The translations under genes and the position numbers were made by a program. The notes under the pieces are model-generated. The model saw only the letters and a program-made list of their open reading frames with translations. It was not told the origin of the DNA and ran no database searches. This document shows positions 35,401 to 44,760 of a stretch of DNA of 64,000 nucleotides, piece after piece. Within the stretch, counting starts at the first letter, position 1; each line of letters opens with the position of its first letter. This stretch comes from Enterobacter genomosp. O (lineage in GTDB: Bacteria > Pseudomonadota > Gammaproteobacteria > Enterobacterales > Enterobacteriaceae), in assembly GCF_001022965.1 (NCBI RefSeq), contig NZ_LECZ01000027.1, forward strand, positions 372,001 to 436,000, given 5' to 3'.

Positions 35401-35772
35401 ATGTTCGATCATGTGAAATTCGGCGTCAGTGATTATGAAAAAAGTAAAACCTTTTTCCTCCAGGCACTTCGGCCGCTTGGCGTGGAACTCATCGACGAAG
35501 GCACGCCAGACTACGGTGTTGAAATGAGTTCAGGCGACGTTTCGCTTTGCCTTTTCCAGACCAATGAAAAGCCGGCGCCTCTGCATCTGGCGTTTGTGGC
35601 CAACACGCGCCAGCAGGTCGATGCGTTTTACCATGCCGCCCTGCGCGCCGGCGGACACGATAACGGCGCGCCGGGGTTGCGGCCATACGGTGAAAATTAC
35701 TATGCCGCTTTTGTCATCTCGCCTGATGGTCATAACATCGAGGCGGTGTGCCATGCGCCGGAGTGCCCGTAG
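35401..35772 (+). CDS. VOC/glyoxalase-superfamily protein
   Basis: 123 residues with the two beta-alpha-beta-beta-beta modules of the family: MFDHVKFGVSDYEKSKTFF at the start and FVISPDGHNIEAVCH at the end, where His5-type and Glu positions can bind a metal. AAGGAAGGA lies just before the start. It converges with a DeoR-family gene 12 bp away. The substrate cannot be inferred. Confidence 0.8.
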   Translation: MFDHVKFGVSDYEKSKTFFLQALRPLGVELIDEGTPDYGVEMSSGDVSLCLFQTNEKPAPLHLAFVANTRQQVDAFYHAALRAGGHDNGAPGLRPYGENYYAAFVISPDGHNIEAVCHAPECP

Positions 35773-35784
35773 CTCAACGCGTCT

Positions 35785-36552
35785 TTAATCACTATCTGAG
35801 GTCAACAGGACGGATACCCCTCTTTCCGATACCGCACGGATCCAGTCCTTATCGGTATTATCTTCAACCACGATAGTGTTCACCGAAGACACATCGCCAA
35901 TCACGAACGATGACGCGGTGTTTATCTTTTCCGGAGACGCCAGGACAACCGTCTCGGCGGCTCTGCCGGAAAATGCACGTTTGATGCTTGCCTCTTCAAA
36001 ATCACCGGTGGTCAGCCCTGCCTCAGGATGGATCCCGGTCACGCCCATAAAGAACAGGTCCGCATGAATATTTTCGATGCCTTCAATAGCCGCTGCGCCG
36101 ACTGCGACAATCGAGTGTTTATACAAACGACCGCCGATCAGTATCACCTCGATGGAAGGATGATCGACAAGCCCCAGGGCAATACTCGGGCTGTGCGTAA
36201 CCACCGTGATACGCAGGTCAGCGGGTAAAAACGTAATCAGCTCCGAGGTCGTCGTGCCTCCGTCGACAATCACCACCTGGCCTGATGAGATCAGCTGCGC
36301 GCCTTTGCGGGCGACCCTTTTTTTTGCATCCATCTTCACCGATTGACGCTCGGCGAACGGCGCAATAGCAGAAGATGACGGCAGCGCGCCACCGTGAACG
36401 CGCTGCAAACGCCCTTCTGCCGCCAGTTCGCGTAAATCACGCCGGATAGTATCTTCTGAGACGTCGAAAAGAATGCTGAGCGCTTTAGACTGGACCTGGC
36501 CTTCGGCTTCAAGCTTTTCGAGGATCAATTGTTTTCGCTGACTGGTGAGCAT
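35785..36552 (-). CDS. DeoR/GlpR-family transcriptional repressor
   Basis: 255 residues from ATG 36552 (MLTSQRKQLILEKL, the usual family start); an ATG at 36573 adds seven residues. The N-terminal winged HTH has SILFDVSEDTIRRDLRELA. The C-terminal DeoR sensor domain has VIVDGGTTTSELITFL and VILIGGRLYKHSIVAVG, which bind a phosphorylated sugar in the family. It is divergent from the nudK-like gene 86 bp away. The regulon is unknown. Confidence 0.82.
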   Translation of the reverse strand: MLTSQRKQLILEKLEAEGQVQSKALSILFDVSEDTIRRDLRELAAEGRLQRVHGGALPSSSAIAPFAERQSVKMDAKKRVARKGAQLISSGQVVIVDGGTTTSELITFLPADLRITVVTHSPSIALGLVDHPSIEVILIGGRLYKHSIVAVGAAAIEGIENIHADLFFMGVTGIHPEAGLTTGDFEEASIKRAFSGRAAETVVLASPEKINTASSFVIGDVSSVNTIVVEDNTDKDWIRAVSERGVSVLLTSDSD

Positions 36553-36638
36553 CCTGAATTCCCGATGTTGCATGTTTTATCTTGAAACTGCACGATAATG
36601 CTGTTTATGATGATTACTCTACGTAAGGAGGAACAAAC

Positions 36639-37223
36639 GTGCAATCAAAACGTGCAGATGTGCGCATCATTGACGGTGAAACGCTGTCAGATAACTGGTA
36701 CGTCCTGAAAAAATACACCTTCGACCTGCAGCGACGCGATGGCGAATGGCAGCGTCAGCATCGGGAAGTCTACGATCGTGGGAACGGCGCGACGATTCTG
36801 CTCTACAACCGTGATAAAAAAACGGTGATCCTGACCCGCCAGTTCCGTTTCCCCGTCTTTATCAACGGCCATGAGGACGATTTGATCGAAGCCGCTGCGG
36901 GGCTGCTGGACAATATGGATCCCGAAAGCCGCATAAAAGCAGAAGCGGAAGAAGAGACCGGGTTTCACGTTTCACGCGTTCAGAAAATCTTTGAGGCCTA
37001 CATGAGCCCGGGCTCCGTCACGGAAAAACTCTACTTTTATCTTGCCGAGTACCAGCCGAAAGACAGAACCGGCGCAGGCGGTGGGATCAAGGCAGAGGGA
37101 GAAGATATCGACGTGCTGGAAATGACGCTTGAAGAGGCATTACGCGGCATTGAAACTGGCAAGATTGTCGACGGGAAGACCATCATGCTGCTTTATCATG
37201 TTGCGCTGAAAGGTATTCTCTAG
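36639..37223 (+). CDS. nudK: NudK-like Nudix hydrolase (GDP-mannose pyrophosphatase family)
   Basis: 194 residues, close in length and plan to E. coli NudK (191). [16 protein letters not shown] and the variant Nudix box [23 protein letters not shown] match that family: the box is one residue shorter than the classical one, as in Nud[13 protein letters not shown] sequence ([17 protein letters not shown]) follows. It should hydrolyse GDP-mannose or a related sugar nucleotide. AAGGAGG precedes the start. Identity to E. coli NudK looks moderate, so it may be a paralogue. Confidence 0.8.
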   Translation: MQSKRADVRIIDGETLSDNWYVLKKYTFDLQRRDGEWQRQHREVYDRGNGATILLYNRDKKTVILTRQFRFPVFINGHEDDLIEAAAGLLDNMDPESRIKAEAEEETGFHVSRVQKIFEAYMSPGSVTEKLYFYLAEYQPKDRTGAGGGIKAEGEDIDVLEMTLEEALRGIETGKIVDGKTIMLLYHVALKGIL

Positions 37224-37238
37224 ACTGCCGTTCTCCGG

Positions 37239-37260
37239 ACACCTGCCGCCGTGCAGGTGT
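37239..37260 (+). terminator. Hairpin after the nudK-like gene
   Basis: ACACCTGC (37239-37246) pairs with GCAGGTGT (37253-37260) around CGCCGT, 16 bp after the stop codon, and is followed by only three or four T. Probably a weak terminator before tam. Confidence 0.5.
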
Positions 37261-37306
37261 TTGCCTGTGCTATTCTTGCAGAAGCCTGCAAAACGGAGAA
37301 CCGAAG

Positions 37307-38065
37307 ATGGCCGACTGGAACCCCTCTCTTTACCTGCAGTACGGCGCAGAAAGAACGCGACCTGCCGCTGAACTCCTCGCCAGGATCCCGCTGGATGAAG
37401 TCACCACCGTCGCTGATTTAGGCTGCGGGCCAGGAAACAGCACGGCGCTGTTGAGGCATCGCTGGCCGTCGGCACACATCACCGGGGTGGATAACTCCCC
37501 CGCAATGCTTGAGGAAGCACGCGCTGCGCTACTTGACTGCCACTTTGTTGAGGCCGATATCCGCCAGTACAAGCCCGGCCAGCCGCTGAGCCTGATTTAT
37601 GCCAACGCCTCGCTGCAGTGGGTCCCTGACCATTACGAGCTTCTGCCTCACCTTGTCTCTCTGCTCAAGCTCAACGGCGTGCTGGCGATCCAGATGCCAG
37701 ACAACTGGCTTGAACCCACTCACGTGGCGATGCGTGAAGTGGCGCTGGAGCAGGACTACCCTGACCGCGGCCGCGAACCTCTCCCGGGCGTGCATGCCTA
37801 TTACGATATTTTGTCGGAGGCGGGCTGTGACGTGGATCTCTGGCGGACAACCTATTTCCATAAAATGAGCTCTCACCAGGCGATTATTGACTGGGTAAGC
37901 GCCACCGGTTTGCGCCCGTGGCTCCAGGAACTGAATGAGAGCGAGCAGAAACGGTTTCTGAAACGCTACCATGAACTGCTGGAAGAGCAGTACCCGCTCC
38001 AGGAAAACGGGCAGATACTGCTGGCTTTTCCGCGGCTGTTTATCGTGGCGCAACGTCAGCCCTGA
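37307..38065 (+). CDS. tam: Trans-aconitate 2-methyltransferase
   Basis: 252 residues, the same as E. coli Tam, starting [23 protein letters not shown]-binding motif I is [15 protein letters not shown], followed by [15 protein letters not shown] and FVEADIRQY. It methylates trans-aconitate, an inhibitor of aconitase, using S-adenosylmethionine in the cytoplasm. It lies 83 bp after the nudK-like gene and converges with the dipZ-like gene 5 bp away. Confidence 0.93.
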   Translation: MADWNPSLYLQYGAERTRPAAELLARIPLDEVTTVADLGCGPGNSTALLRHRWPSAHITGVDNSPAMLEEARAALLDCHFVEADIRQYKPGQPLSLIYANASLQWVPDHYELLPHLVSLLKLNGVLAIQMPDNWLEPTHVAMREVALEQDYPDRGREPLPGVHAYYDILSEAGCDVDLWRTTYFHKMSSHQAIIDWVSATGLRPWLQELNESEQKRFLKRYHELLEEQYPLQENGQILLAFPRLFIVAQRQP

Positions 38066-38070
38066 CCCGG

Positions 38071-39261
38071 CTATGAGCGGGCTTCTTTGAGCAGCTGCTG
38101 AATAACCTTCTCCTGCTGCTCATAATCTCCTTCGCCAAAGGCGGTGTAGCGCAGCTGCCCTTTGGCATCAAAATAGTAATGCGCTGGCCAGTACTGGTTG
38201 CCGAAAGCATTCCAGATTTGATAGTTGTTATCCGTCACAACCCGATACGGCAACTGCCATTTGGTGACCGCATTTTTTACCGACGAAAGCGGTTTTTCCC
38301 AGGGATATTCCGGAGTGTGGACCCCAATCACCACCAGACCCTGCGGCTGATACTTTGTGGCCCAGTCCCGCACGTGGGGAAGCGTATGCTGGCAGTTAAT
38401 ACAATCCCACGTCCAGAAATCGATCAGCACAACCTTGCCGCGCAACGATTCAGACGTGACAGGGTCACCGTTTATCCACCCTGTTCCACCGCTGAGCGAA
38501 GGCAGCTGGCTGCTGGGTTCGGTCATCACTACCGGCTGGAGCTTCACCGGCGCGGCTGCGGGTTTCGCCAGATTCAAGAGCGCGGTCTCCAGACGGTCCG
38601 CGACGCCGTTTGCCCCTTTCAGCAGCGAGGTCATCCCCGTCGCGTTTAAGACGACCGCCGCTAACATTGCTACTCCTGCCCCCTGACGAAGTTTCGCCAT
38701 CAGCGCAGACCTGGCTCTTAACGGCGCCATCAGCGTGCGGCCGCCGACAGCGAGCAGGCCCAGCATCAGCGCACATCCGCTGCCATAGGCGGCAAGCAGT
38801 GCGCCAGTGGCGATGGCCGAATGGCCTGCAATATTAATACTGAAAATAGCGCCCAGAATGGGCCCCGCGCAGGGAGACCAGAGCAGCCCGACCGCAAGCC
38901 CGGCCAGAAAAGCCGATGCCGTGCCGCGCGTTTGCCCGCTTCGGGCGTTAAGGACATTCCCGGCGCTGACCGCAGGGCCCGCCATGCGCTGGGCGAAGGA
39001 CGGGAAAATTAAGGCCAGCGCGGCGGCGGCCAGGATCAAAAGCGCGACCCAGCGCCCGACTATGGTTGCCTCCGTTATCCACTCGCTGGCGACGGTGACG
39101 ACCATCGCGACCAGAGTGAACATCACGATCATCCCCACGAGCAGTGCCAGAATATGTCGACGCTGCCCCTGAAAACCGGCGAACAGCAGTGGAATAACCG
39201 GGAGCGTGCATGGGCTGAGCAGGCTTATCATCCCGCCCAGAAAAGCGATTACCAGAAACAT
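38071..39261 (-). CDS. DipZ-like protein: cytochrome c biogenesis membrane domain fused to thioredoxin
   Basis: 396 residues from ATG 39261, preceded by GTGAGG. The first ~230 residues are a CcdA/DsbD-type membrane domain (LLSPCTLPVIPLLFAGF, LLWSPCAGPILGAIF) with two conserved Cys. The C-terminal part is a TlpA-like thioredoxin with FWTWDCINCQHTLPHV, a CxxC active site facing the periplasm. Such DipZ proteins move reducing power across the inner membrane. It lies before a two-component system on the same strand, with a 135-bp gap. Confidence 0.85.
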   Translation of the reverse strand: MFLVIAFLGGMISLLSPCTLPVIPLLFAGFQGQRRHILALLVGMIVMFTLVAMVVTVASEWITEATIVGRWVALLILAAAALALIFPSFAQRMAGPAVSAGNVLNARSGQTRGTASAFLAGLAVGLLWSPCAGPILGAIFSINIAGHSAIATGALLAAYGSGCALMLGLLAVGGRTLMAPLRARSALMAKLRQGAGVAMLAAVVLNATGMTSLLKGANGVADRLETALLNLAKPAAAPVKLQPVVMTEPSSQLPSLSGGTGWINGDPVTSESLRGKVVLIDFWTWDCINCQHTLPHVRDWATKYQPQGLVVIGVHTPEYPWEKPLSSVKNAVTKWQLPYRVVTDNNYQIWNAFGNQYWPAHYYFDAKGQLRYTAFGEGDYEQQEKVIQQLLKEARS

Positions 39262-39396
39262 AGTGACCTCACAAAACAAGTCCTGCGACGCTGCAGTGAG
39301 GCTATTTCATCGTGCTGATGTGTTCAGGATGTGTGTAAAAGCGCGGTTTTTGTCTGGCTCTGTATCACCCCGGCCGGGAGATACAAAGCCGTACAA

Positions 39397-40695
39397 TTAA
39401 TGGCGCGGAAGCGTAATGGCGACCTGCAGCCCGCCCCCGGCGCGGTTCGCCAGGTTCAGCTTTCCGTCAAGCTGAGCGGTGAGCTGCGCGGCAATCGCCA
39501 GGCCGAGCCCGGTCCCGCCGGTATCGCGGTTGCGCGATGTTTCAACCCGATAAAACGGCTGTAATACCGCCTCTAGTTCGGCCTCGGGGATCCCCGGCCC
39601 GTCGTCCGCAATGTGGATAACCACCTCGCTGTCAGACGAATCATCAATGGCTATTACGGCGCGTTCGCCGAATTTGAGGGCGTTATCCAGCAGGTTGGTC
39701 ATTACCCGGCGAAGCGCCTGCGGACGCGTGACGATCGGCAGGCGGGCATTACCTGCATGAAACTGCACGTTTTTACCGATGTCCTGATAATCGCAGGCGA
39801 TGCTGTTGATCCAGGCGTTCAGCTCCAGCTTCAGCGAGGTCTCTTCCAGTGATTCTGATGACCGGGCATACGCAATCCCCTCCCGCACCAGACGCGTCAT
39901 GGTGTCAAGGTCGTTCAGGAGCTTGTCGCGAAGTTCAGGTTCCCCGGCCATTTCGACGCGCAGCTTCATGCGGGTAATCGGAGTCTGGAGATCGTGCGAT
40001 ATGGACGCCAGGATCTGCGCCCGTTCCCGGAGGTAAGACTGAATGCGCGCCTGCATCGCATTGAAGGCGTGCGCTGCCCGCTGCACCTCAAGCGGCCCTT
40101 TCTCCGTCATTGGCGTGCTGGCCGCGGGATCCAGTGAATCCACCGCGCGGGTAAACTGTGAAAAAGGCCGCACCACCTGCCGCACGGCGAACCAGGAACA
40201 GGCCGCCAGGAGCAACAGCTGCAGGATGAGCACAACCGGAAGCCAGCTGGCGACGGGCGGCATGCGCGGGATCAGATCAATGGTCAGCGGCGCGCCATCG
40301 CTGAGCATCAGATGAGCCTGAATATGCGAAATGGCACCGGGAACCGCGGTAAAGCTGAGCGGGTACTGTGCCGCGAGCGTCGCTTTCAGGGTGCGGATGG
40401 CATCCTGCGAACGCTTATCCGTCGGCGCGGGTCCGGGCTCACCGTTGCCCAGGATATAGCGGTAGTTACCTCGTTCAAGACGCGGAAGCCACGCGGCGCG
40501 TTCGCTGGCCGGTAGCCGGTTTAAAATGGCGACGCTGGTTGCGACATCGTTTTCCAGATTACCGAGCATCACCGTGCGGGCACTGTGCATTCGCTCAACC
40601 ATGACCAGCGTCAGGCTCAGGGCGTTAGCCAGCAGAAGACCCGGCAGCACGACCATCAGCAAACGGGCTAGCAGCGAGCGTGGCCAGAGGGTCAT
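39397..40695 (-). CDS. Sensor histidine kinase of an OmpR-type two-component system
   Basis: 432 residues. It has two membrane segments (LLMVVLPGLLLANALSLTLV and VVLILQLLLLAACSWFAV) around a ~140-residue periplasmic sensor, then a HAMP linker. The phosphorylated His is in SISHDLQTPITRMKL, the N box is TNLLDNALKFGERA and the G boxes are IADDGPGIPEAE and TGGTGLGLAIAAQL. It overlaps its response regulator by 4 bp (40692-40695). The signal is unknown; the neighbouring DipZ-like gene and secreted hydrolase suggest envelope stress. Confidence 0.88.
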   Translation of the reverse strand: MTLWPRSLLARLLMVVLPGLLLANALSLTLVMVERMHSARTVMLGNLENDVATSVAILNRLPASERAAWLPRLERGNYRYILGNGEPGPAPTDKRSQDAIRTLKATLAAQYPLSFTAVPGAISHIQAHLMLSDGAPLTIDLIPRMPPVASWLPVVLILQLLLLAACSWFAVRQVVRPFSQFTRAVDSLDPAASTPMTEKGPLEVQRAAHAFNAMQARIQSYLRERAQILASISHDLQTPITRMKLRVEMAGEPELRDKLLNDLDTMTRLVREGIAYARSSESLEETSLKLELNAWINSIACDYQDIGKNVQFHAGNARLPIVTRPQALRRVMTNLLDNALKFGERAVIAIDDSSDSEVVIHIADDGPGIPEAELEAVLQPFYRVETSRNRDTGGTGLGLAIAAQLTAQLDGKLNLANRAGGGLQVAITLPRH

Positions 40696-41432
40696 TCGTT
40701 AACCTCTTTGATAATGACCGGCATCGTGAAGACGTAGCCTTCGCTGCGGACGGTTTTGATATAGGCCGGCGTGCGGGCATCTTCATTCAGGCGCTGGCGA
40801 ACCCTGCTTACCAGCAGGTCGATTGAGCGTTCAAACAGCTCGGCGTCGCGACCCTGCGTCAGGTTGAGCAGCTGGTCACGGGTCAGCACGCGCTGAGGAT
40901 GGTCAAGGAAAACGCGCAGCAGGCGATACTCCGCCCCGCTGAGCGCCACAATCACCCCTTCCGGATCGATTAAGTGCCGGGCGACGGTATCGAGCTGCCA
41001 TTCACCGAACATCACCAGCCGCCCTGCCTCCGTCACCTGTAAATTGGGCGGCATCGTGCGAAAACGCCGTAAAATGGCCTTGATGCGCGCCAGGAGTTCG
41101 CGGGCGACGAAAGGCTTCACCACGTAGTCATCCGCGCCCATCTCCAGGCCGAGGATCCTGTCCGTCTCCTCGCTGCGCGCCGTGAGCATCAGGACAGGCA
41201 GATCTTTATGTTTGCCGCTGCGCAGCTGTCGGCATAGCGTGAGACCGTCATCGCCGGGCATCATCACGTCCAGCACCACCAGGTCGATATGCTGTTTATC
41301 CAGCACGACGCGCATCTCCTTGCCGTTGGCCGCGCCCGTGGCGCGATAGCCAGACTTAACGAGATAGTCGACAATCAGTTCACGAATATCCCTGTCGTCA
41401 TCGACGACAAGGATGTGGTCAATATGCTCCAC
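40692..41432 (-). CDS. OmpR/PhoB-family response regulator
   Basis: 246 residues. The receiver domain has HILVVDDDRDIRELIV, the phosphorylated Asp in LVVLDVMMPGDDG and the Lys in ADDYVVKPF. The C-terminal winged helix ends with RSIDLLVSRVRQRLNED and IKTVRSEGYVF. It is the first gene of the kinase pair and lies 44 bp after the hydrolase gene on the same strand, so all three may form one unit. Confidence 0.9.
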   Translation of the reverse strand: MEHIDHILVVDDDRDIRELIVDYLVKSGYRATGAANGKEMRVVLDKQHIDLVVLDVMMPGDDGLTLCRQLRSGKHKDLPVLMLTARSEETDRILGLEMGADDYVVKPFVARELLARIKAILRRFRTMPPNLQVTEAGRLVMFGEWQLDTVARHLIDPEGVIVALSGAEYRLLRVFLDHPQRVLTRDQLLNLTQGRDAELFERSIDLLVSRVRQRLNEDARTPAYIKTVRSEGYVFTMPVIIKEVNE

Positions 41433-41476
41433 CGAAATCTCCAGACCGAAGGGTAACGTACTGAAAATAGCACATT

Positions 41477-42472
41477 TCAGAGTGTATCAGCGTCGACAAC
41501 GGCCTTGACGAAATCCTGCGGATCTTCCTGAGGCGGGTTGTGCCCCACGGTTGCCCCGAAGGTCCGGTGCTCATATTTACCGGTAAATTTAGCCGCATAG
41601 GCCTGCGGTGCCGGGTGCGGCGCGCCGTTGTTTCCGCCTTCGATGGTGATGGTCGGGACGGTAATGTTCGGCAAGGCGGCCAGTTTTTGCTCGTAGCCGT
41701 CATATTTTCGCTCCCCTTTTTCCAGCCCTAAGCGCCAGCGGTAGTTGCTGAGCGTTACCGCGACGTGATCCGGGTTATCGAGCGATTTGGCGCTGGCGTT
41801 AAAGACAGCATCGCTAAATTTCCAGTCAGGCGATGCCTGCGACCAGATCAGGCGCGCGAAGTCATGCGTGTTTTTGGCATAGCCCTCTGCGCCGCGCGCG
41901 GTGGCGAAATAGAACTGATACCACCACTGCTGCTCTGCTTTTGGCGGCAGCGGCTGTTTACCAATCTGCTGGCTGCTGATGAGATAGCCGCTCACCGAGA
42001 CCAGTGATTTCACGCGCTCTGGCCACAATGCCGCAACGATATCCGCCGTACGGGCACCCCAGTCATAACCCGCGAACACCGCCTGCTTGATATTCAGGGC
42101 ATCCATCAAATTCACAATGTCTTTCGCCATGGCCGAAGGCTGGCCGTTGCGCGGCGTTTTTGCTGACAGGAAGCGCGTGGTGCCGTAGCCGCGCAGCGAA
42201 GGCACAATGACCCGGTAGCCTTTTGCCGCCAGCGCGGGTGCGACCTCGGCGTAGCTGTGAATATCGTAGGGCCAGCCGTGTAGTAAAATGACCGGTTGGC
42301 CATCTTTGGGGCCGATGTCGACATAGCCGATACTCAGATCGCCAGCGTTAATCTGCTGTGGACGATCAAAGGCGGCCGCGACGTTTGTGTCGGTGGCTTC
42401 GGCCTGGCAGGACATCACGGTGGCAAGAGAAACGGTCATTGCAATGGCTGAGTAAGCAAGTTTGCTGAACAT
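41477..42472 (-). CDS. Secreted alpha/beta hydrolase, epoxide-hydrolase-like
   Basis: 331 residues from ATG 42472 after CCGGAGATATCAAC; the frame upstream to 42517 has no ribosome-binding site. A signal peptide (SAIAMTVSLATVMSCQAEA) targets the periplasm. The fold is seen from ILLHGWPYDIHSYAEV (HGWP, oxyanion hole), VFAGYDWGARTADIVA (Asp nucleophile as in epoxide hydrolases and dehalogenases) and ATVGHNPPQEDP (catalytic His). The substrate is unknown. Confidence 0.83.
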   Translation of the reverse strand: MFSKLAYSAIAMTVSLATVMSCQAEATDTNVAAAFDRPQQINAGDLSIGYVDIGPKDGQPVILLHGWPYDIHSYAEVAPALAAKGYRVIVPSLRGYGTTRFLSAKTPRNGQPSAMAKDIVNLMDALNIKQAVFAGYDWGARTADIVAALWPERVKSLVSVSGYLISSQQIGKQPLPPKAEQQWWYQFYFATARGAEGYAKNTHDFARLIWSQASPDWKFSDAVFNASAKSLDNPDHVAVTLSNYRWRLGLEKGERKYDGYEQKLAALPNITVPTITIEGGNNGAPHPAPQAYAAKFTGKYEHRTFGATVGHNPPQEDPQDFVKAVVDADTL

Positions 42473-42616
42473 GTTGATATCTCCGGTTGAGTACAATTTA
42501 CGGGGATATAACAACACTTCAATGTATAGCGGATATGTGCGAAAGCGGGTTTATTGCAAGCCTGTGTATGTATCAGCGCCGCGGATACAGTCTGATACAA
42601 ACACCGGCGTTTTAGC

Positions 42617-43057
42617 TTAAAGAGAGAGGCGGTAGCGGACGTAGTCGTCAGCCTCGCCGTATTTGTCATACAGTTTACGCGCCGGGTTGTTCTCCCGGGT
42701 GACCCAATACAGTTTTGCCCACCCTTCGCGCTTGCCTTCCGTTATCAGGGCATCAATGAGTGCCTTCCCGGCTCCCGCGGCGCGTTCGGTGGCATCAACG
42801 AACAGATCTTCCAGGTAGCAAACGGGGGCCGTTGACCAGGTGCCTTCGTGGAGAATGCACATCGCGAAGCCGATGACCTTTTCGTCTTTCTCTACCACGC
42901 GGCAGAACATCGGGGAATGCGCGGAGAGCGCCCTTTCCCATGTCGATGCGGTAACCGATTCATCGAGAAAGCAGTCATAAAAATGGGTATAGCCGTCCCA
43001 CAGCGGTCGCCAGTGGGAGTAATCGTCTGCGCGTAAAGGTCTTACCGTGACAGCCAT
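42617..43057 (-). CDS. GNAT-family N-acetyltransferase
   Basis: 146 residues. The acetyl-CoA region is VCYLEDLFVDATERAAGAG followed by KALIDALITEGKREGW, with the Q/RxxGxG/A loop as RAAGAGK, and the end is NNPARKLYDKYGE. The substrate is unknown. It lies 12 bp downstream of another GNAT gene on the same strand. Confidence 0.82.
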   Translation of the reverse strand: MAVTVRPLRADDYSHWRPLWDGYTHFYDCFLDESVTASTWERALSAHSPMFCRVVEKDEKVIGFAMCILHEGTWSTAPVCYLEDLFVDATERAAGAGKALIDALITEGKREGWAKLYWVTRENNPARKLYDKYGEADDYVRYRLSL

Positions 43058-43069
43058 GCGTTCCTCACA

Positions 43070-43540
43070 TTACATATTGATCGCCATTTCAAAACAGCGT
43101 AAATCAGCGCCCGCCATCCGCGAGTGATGATATTTTTCGCTCAGCGTAGCAAACCCCAGCTTCTGGTAAAACGACCGGGCATTAGGCGTTGCATCGAGCG
43201 TCAGGCGGGTTATCCCCCGGCTGCGGGCCTCCTGTTTGAGCGCCTCGATAATCCGGGTCGCCATGCCTTTACCGGATGCCGCAGGCAAGGTGAATATCGC
43301 CTCCAGGCAGTGGGTATCCAGATCCAGATAGCCGGTTGCCGCAATCTCGCCCTTTTCATCTTCCACCACGTAAAATGGGTATTCAATGACCATTTGCCGG
43401 TAGCGTTCGGGCATCAGATCGGGCGTCCAGCGCGCAATGACGTCCGCGTCGTAACTGGTTTTGCAGCCGTGACGGATCGCCTGATTGCGAATATTCCAGA
43501 GTATTTCGGCTTCCTGCGGCTTCGCTTTACGTAACGTCAT
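43070..43540 (-). CDS. GNAT-family N-acetyltransferase
   Basis: 156 residues. CLEAIFTLPAASGKGMATRI holds the acetyl-CoA loop and RLTLDATPNARSFYQKLGF is the usual C-terminal part. The substrate is unknown. It sits between a membrane protein gene (9 bp) and another GNAT gene (12 bp), so the three may be one transcript. Confidence 0.84.
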   Translation of the reverse strand: MTLRKAKPQEAEILWNIRNQAIRHGCKTSYDADVIARWTPDLMPERYRQMVIEYPFYVVEDEKGEIAATGYLDLDTHCLEAIFTLPAASGKGMATRIIEALKQEARSRGITRLTLDATPNARSFYQKLGFATLSEKYHHSRMAGADLRCFEMAINM

Positions 43541-43549
43541 ATCACCTCT

Positions 43550-44080
43550 TTAACGGCTATTTAACCGGATTTCACGTGCCAGTCTGGCAAGACGCTGAGT
43601 GCGACAATAGAGGGTAAACAGCACAAAGCCGCTGCTGTTCATCACCCCCCGACAAAGTAACAGCGCGAAGCATGCAATGACCAGTGGCCAAAGGCTTCCG
43701 CCATGAGAAAACAGGAGATGCAGCGCCTGAACGAGGGTCATGACCAGCAGAATGATGAACAATGCCATAAACCCCAACAATCCCGACGTCTTCCCTCGGG
43801 CCAGAAGCACGCTGATAACAATGAGCGCGCCTGTCATTAATAATGATGGTACGAAAAAGCTCAGCGCATGGTGTAAAGGTGACAGCCCCCGCAACGCGCT
43901 GAGAAAAGGCAGCAGATTTAACGCAAACGCCACTAAAAACAGAGGTAACAGCGCCGCTACCGGGTAAGGATTTTGACGCGGAAGCTCGCTGAGGGGACGA
44001 GAAAAATATTGTTCCTCTTTGCCATGCTGAAGGAGATCCTGAAAAACCCGTCCGATTAAAAGAGCCAAAAAACTCATCAT
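43550..44080 (-). CDS. Membrane protein of unknown function
   Basis: 176 residues with four hydrophobic segments (AALLPLFLVAFALNLLPFL, FVPSLLMTGALIVISVLLA, LLGFMALFIILLVMTLVQAL, LWPLVIACFALLLCRGV), like a YIP1-type or small four-helix membrane protein. The N-terminal ~40 residues and the Arg-rich tail should be cytoplasmic. I do not recognise the family. Two adjacent Met codons (44080, 44077) are possible starts. Confidence 0.7.
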   Translation of the reverse strand: MMSFLALLIGRVFQDLLQHGKEEQYFSRPLSELPRQNPYPVAALLPLFLVAFALNLLPFLSALRGLSPLHHALSFFVPSLLMTGALIVISVLLARGKTSGLLGFMALFIILLVMTLVQALHLLFSHGGSLWPLVIACFALLLCRGVMNSSGFVLFTLYCRTQRLARLAREIRLNSR

Positions 44081-44211
44081 TTTTTCGCCATCAAAAAGAG
44101 GTTGCCCATTTTTGGTAGGGAATAAACCCAGCGCGCCTCAACTGAATGTGATAGAGATGAAAATACCAGAACGCAAACAAAATCATAACGCTTAAATATG
44201 GAGATCCGCGG

Positions 44212-44760
44212 ATGACGATACCTACCCTCACGACAGAACGCTTGCTGCTAAAACCGCTGGTTGCCGAAGATGCCGCCCAGATACAAAAGCTCTATCCGCG
44301 CTGGGAGATCGTCCGCTATATGGTCTCTTCCGTGCCCTGGCCCTACCCGGATAACGGCGCGGAAAACTATGTTAACAACGTGGCGCTGCCGGATATGGCA
44401 AAAGGGATTGCGTGGTTCTGGAGCATCCGCCGTCGCGAGGTGCCGGCCGCGCTGATGGGCATTATCTGTCTGTACGATGTGGAAGATAACAACCGCGGGT
44501 TTTGGCTGGCGCCGGAGTTTCAGGGACAGGGATATATGCGCGAGGCCAGCATTGCCGCAACGGATTACTGGTTTAATTCGCTGAACAAACCCGTACTGCG
44601 CGCGCCGAAGGCCGCCGCTAACAGCCGCTCCCGCCGTATTTCAGACAGTAGCGGTATGCGGCTTATCAGAACAGAACAGAAAGCGTACGTCAGCGGCATG
44701 CTCGATTCCGAGCTGTGGGAGATCACCCGCGATGAATGGAACGCCCGTCAGGTTAGCTGA
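44212..44760 (+). CDS. GNAT-family acetyltransferase (RimJ/RimL-like)
   Basis: 182 residues, starting IPTLTTERLLLKPLVAEDA as RimJ/RimL relatives do, with RGFWLAPEFQGQGYMREA for acetyl-CoA binding. It might modify a protein N-terminus or a small amine. GGAGAT is placed before ATG 44212. The end overlaps the convergent yneE gene by 13 bp. Confidence 0.83.
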   Translation: MTIPTLTTERLLLKPLVAEDAAQIQKLYPRWEIVRYMVSSVPWPYPDNGAENYVNNVALPDMAKGIAWFWSIRRREVPAALMGIICLYDVEDNNRGFWLAPEFQGQGYMREASIAATDYWFNSLNKPVLRAPKAAANSRSRRISDSSGMRLIRTEQKAYVSGMLDSELWEITRDEWNARQVS

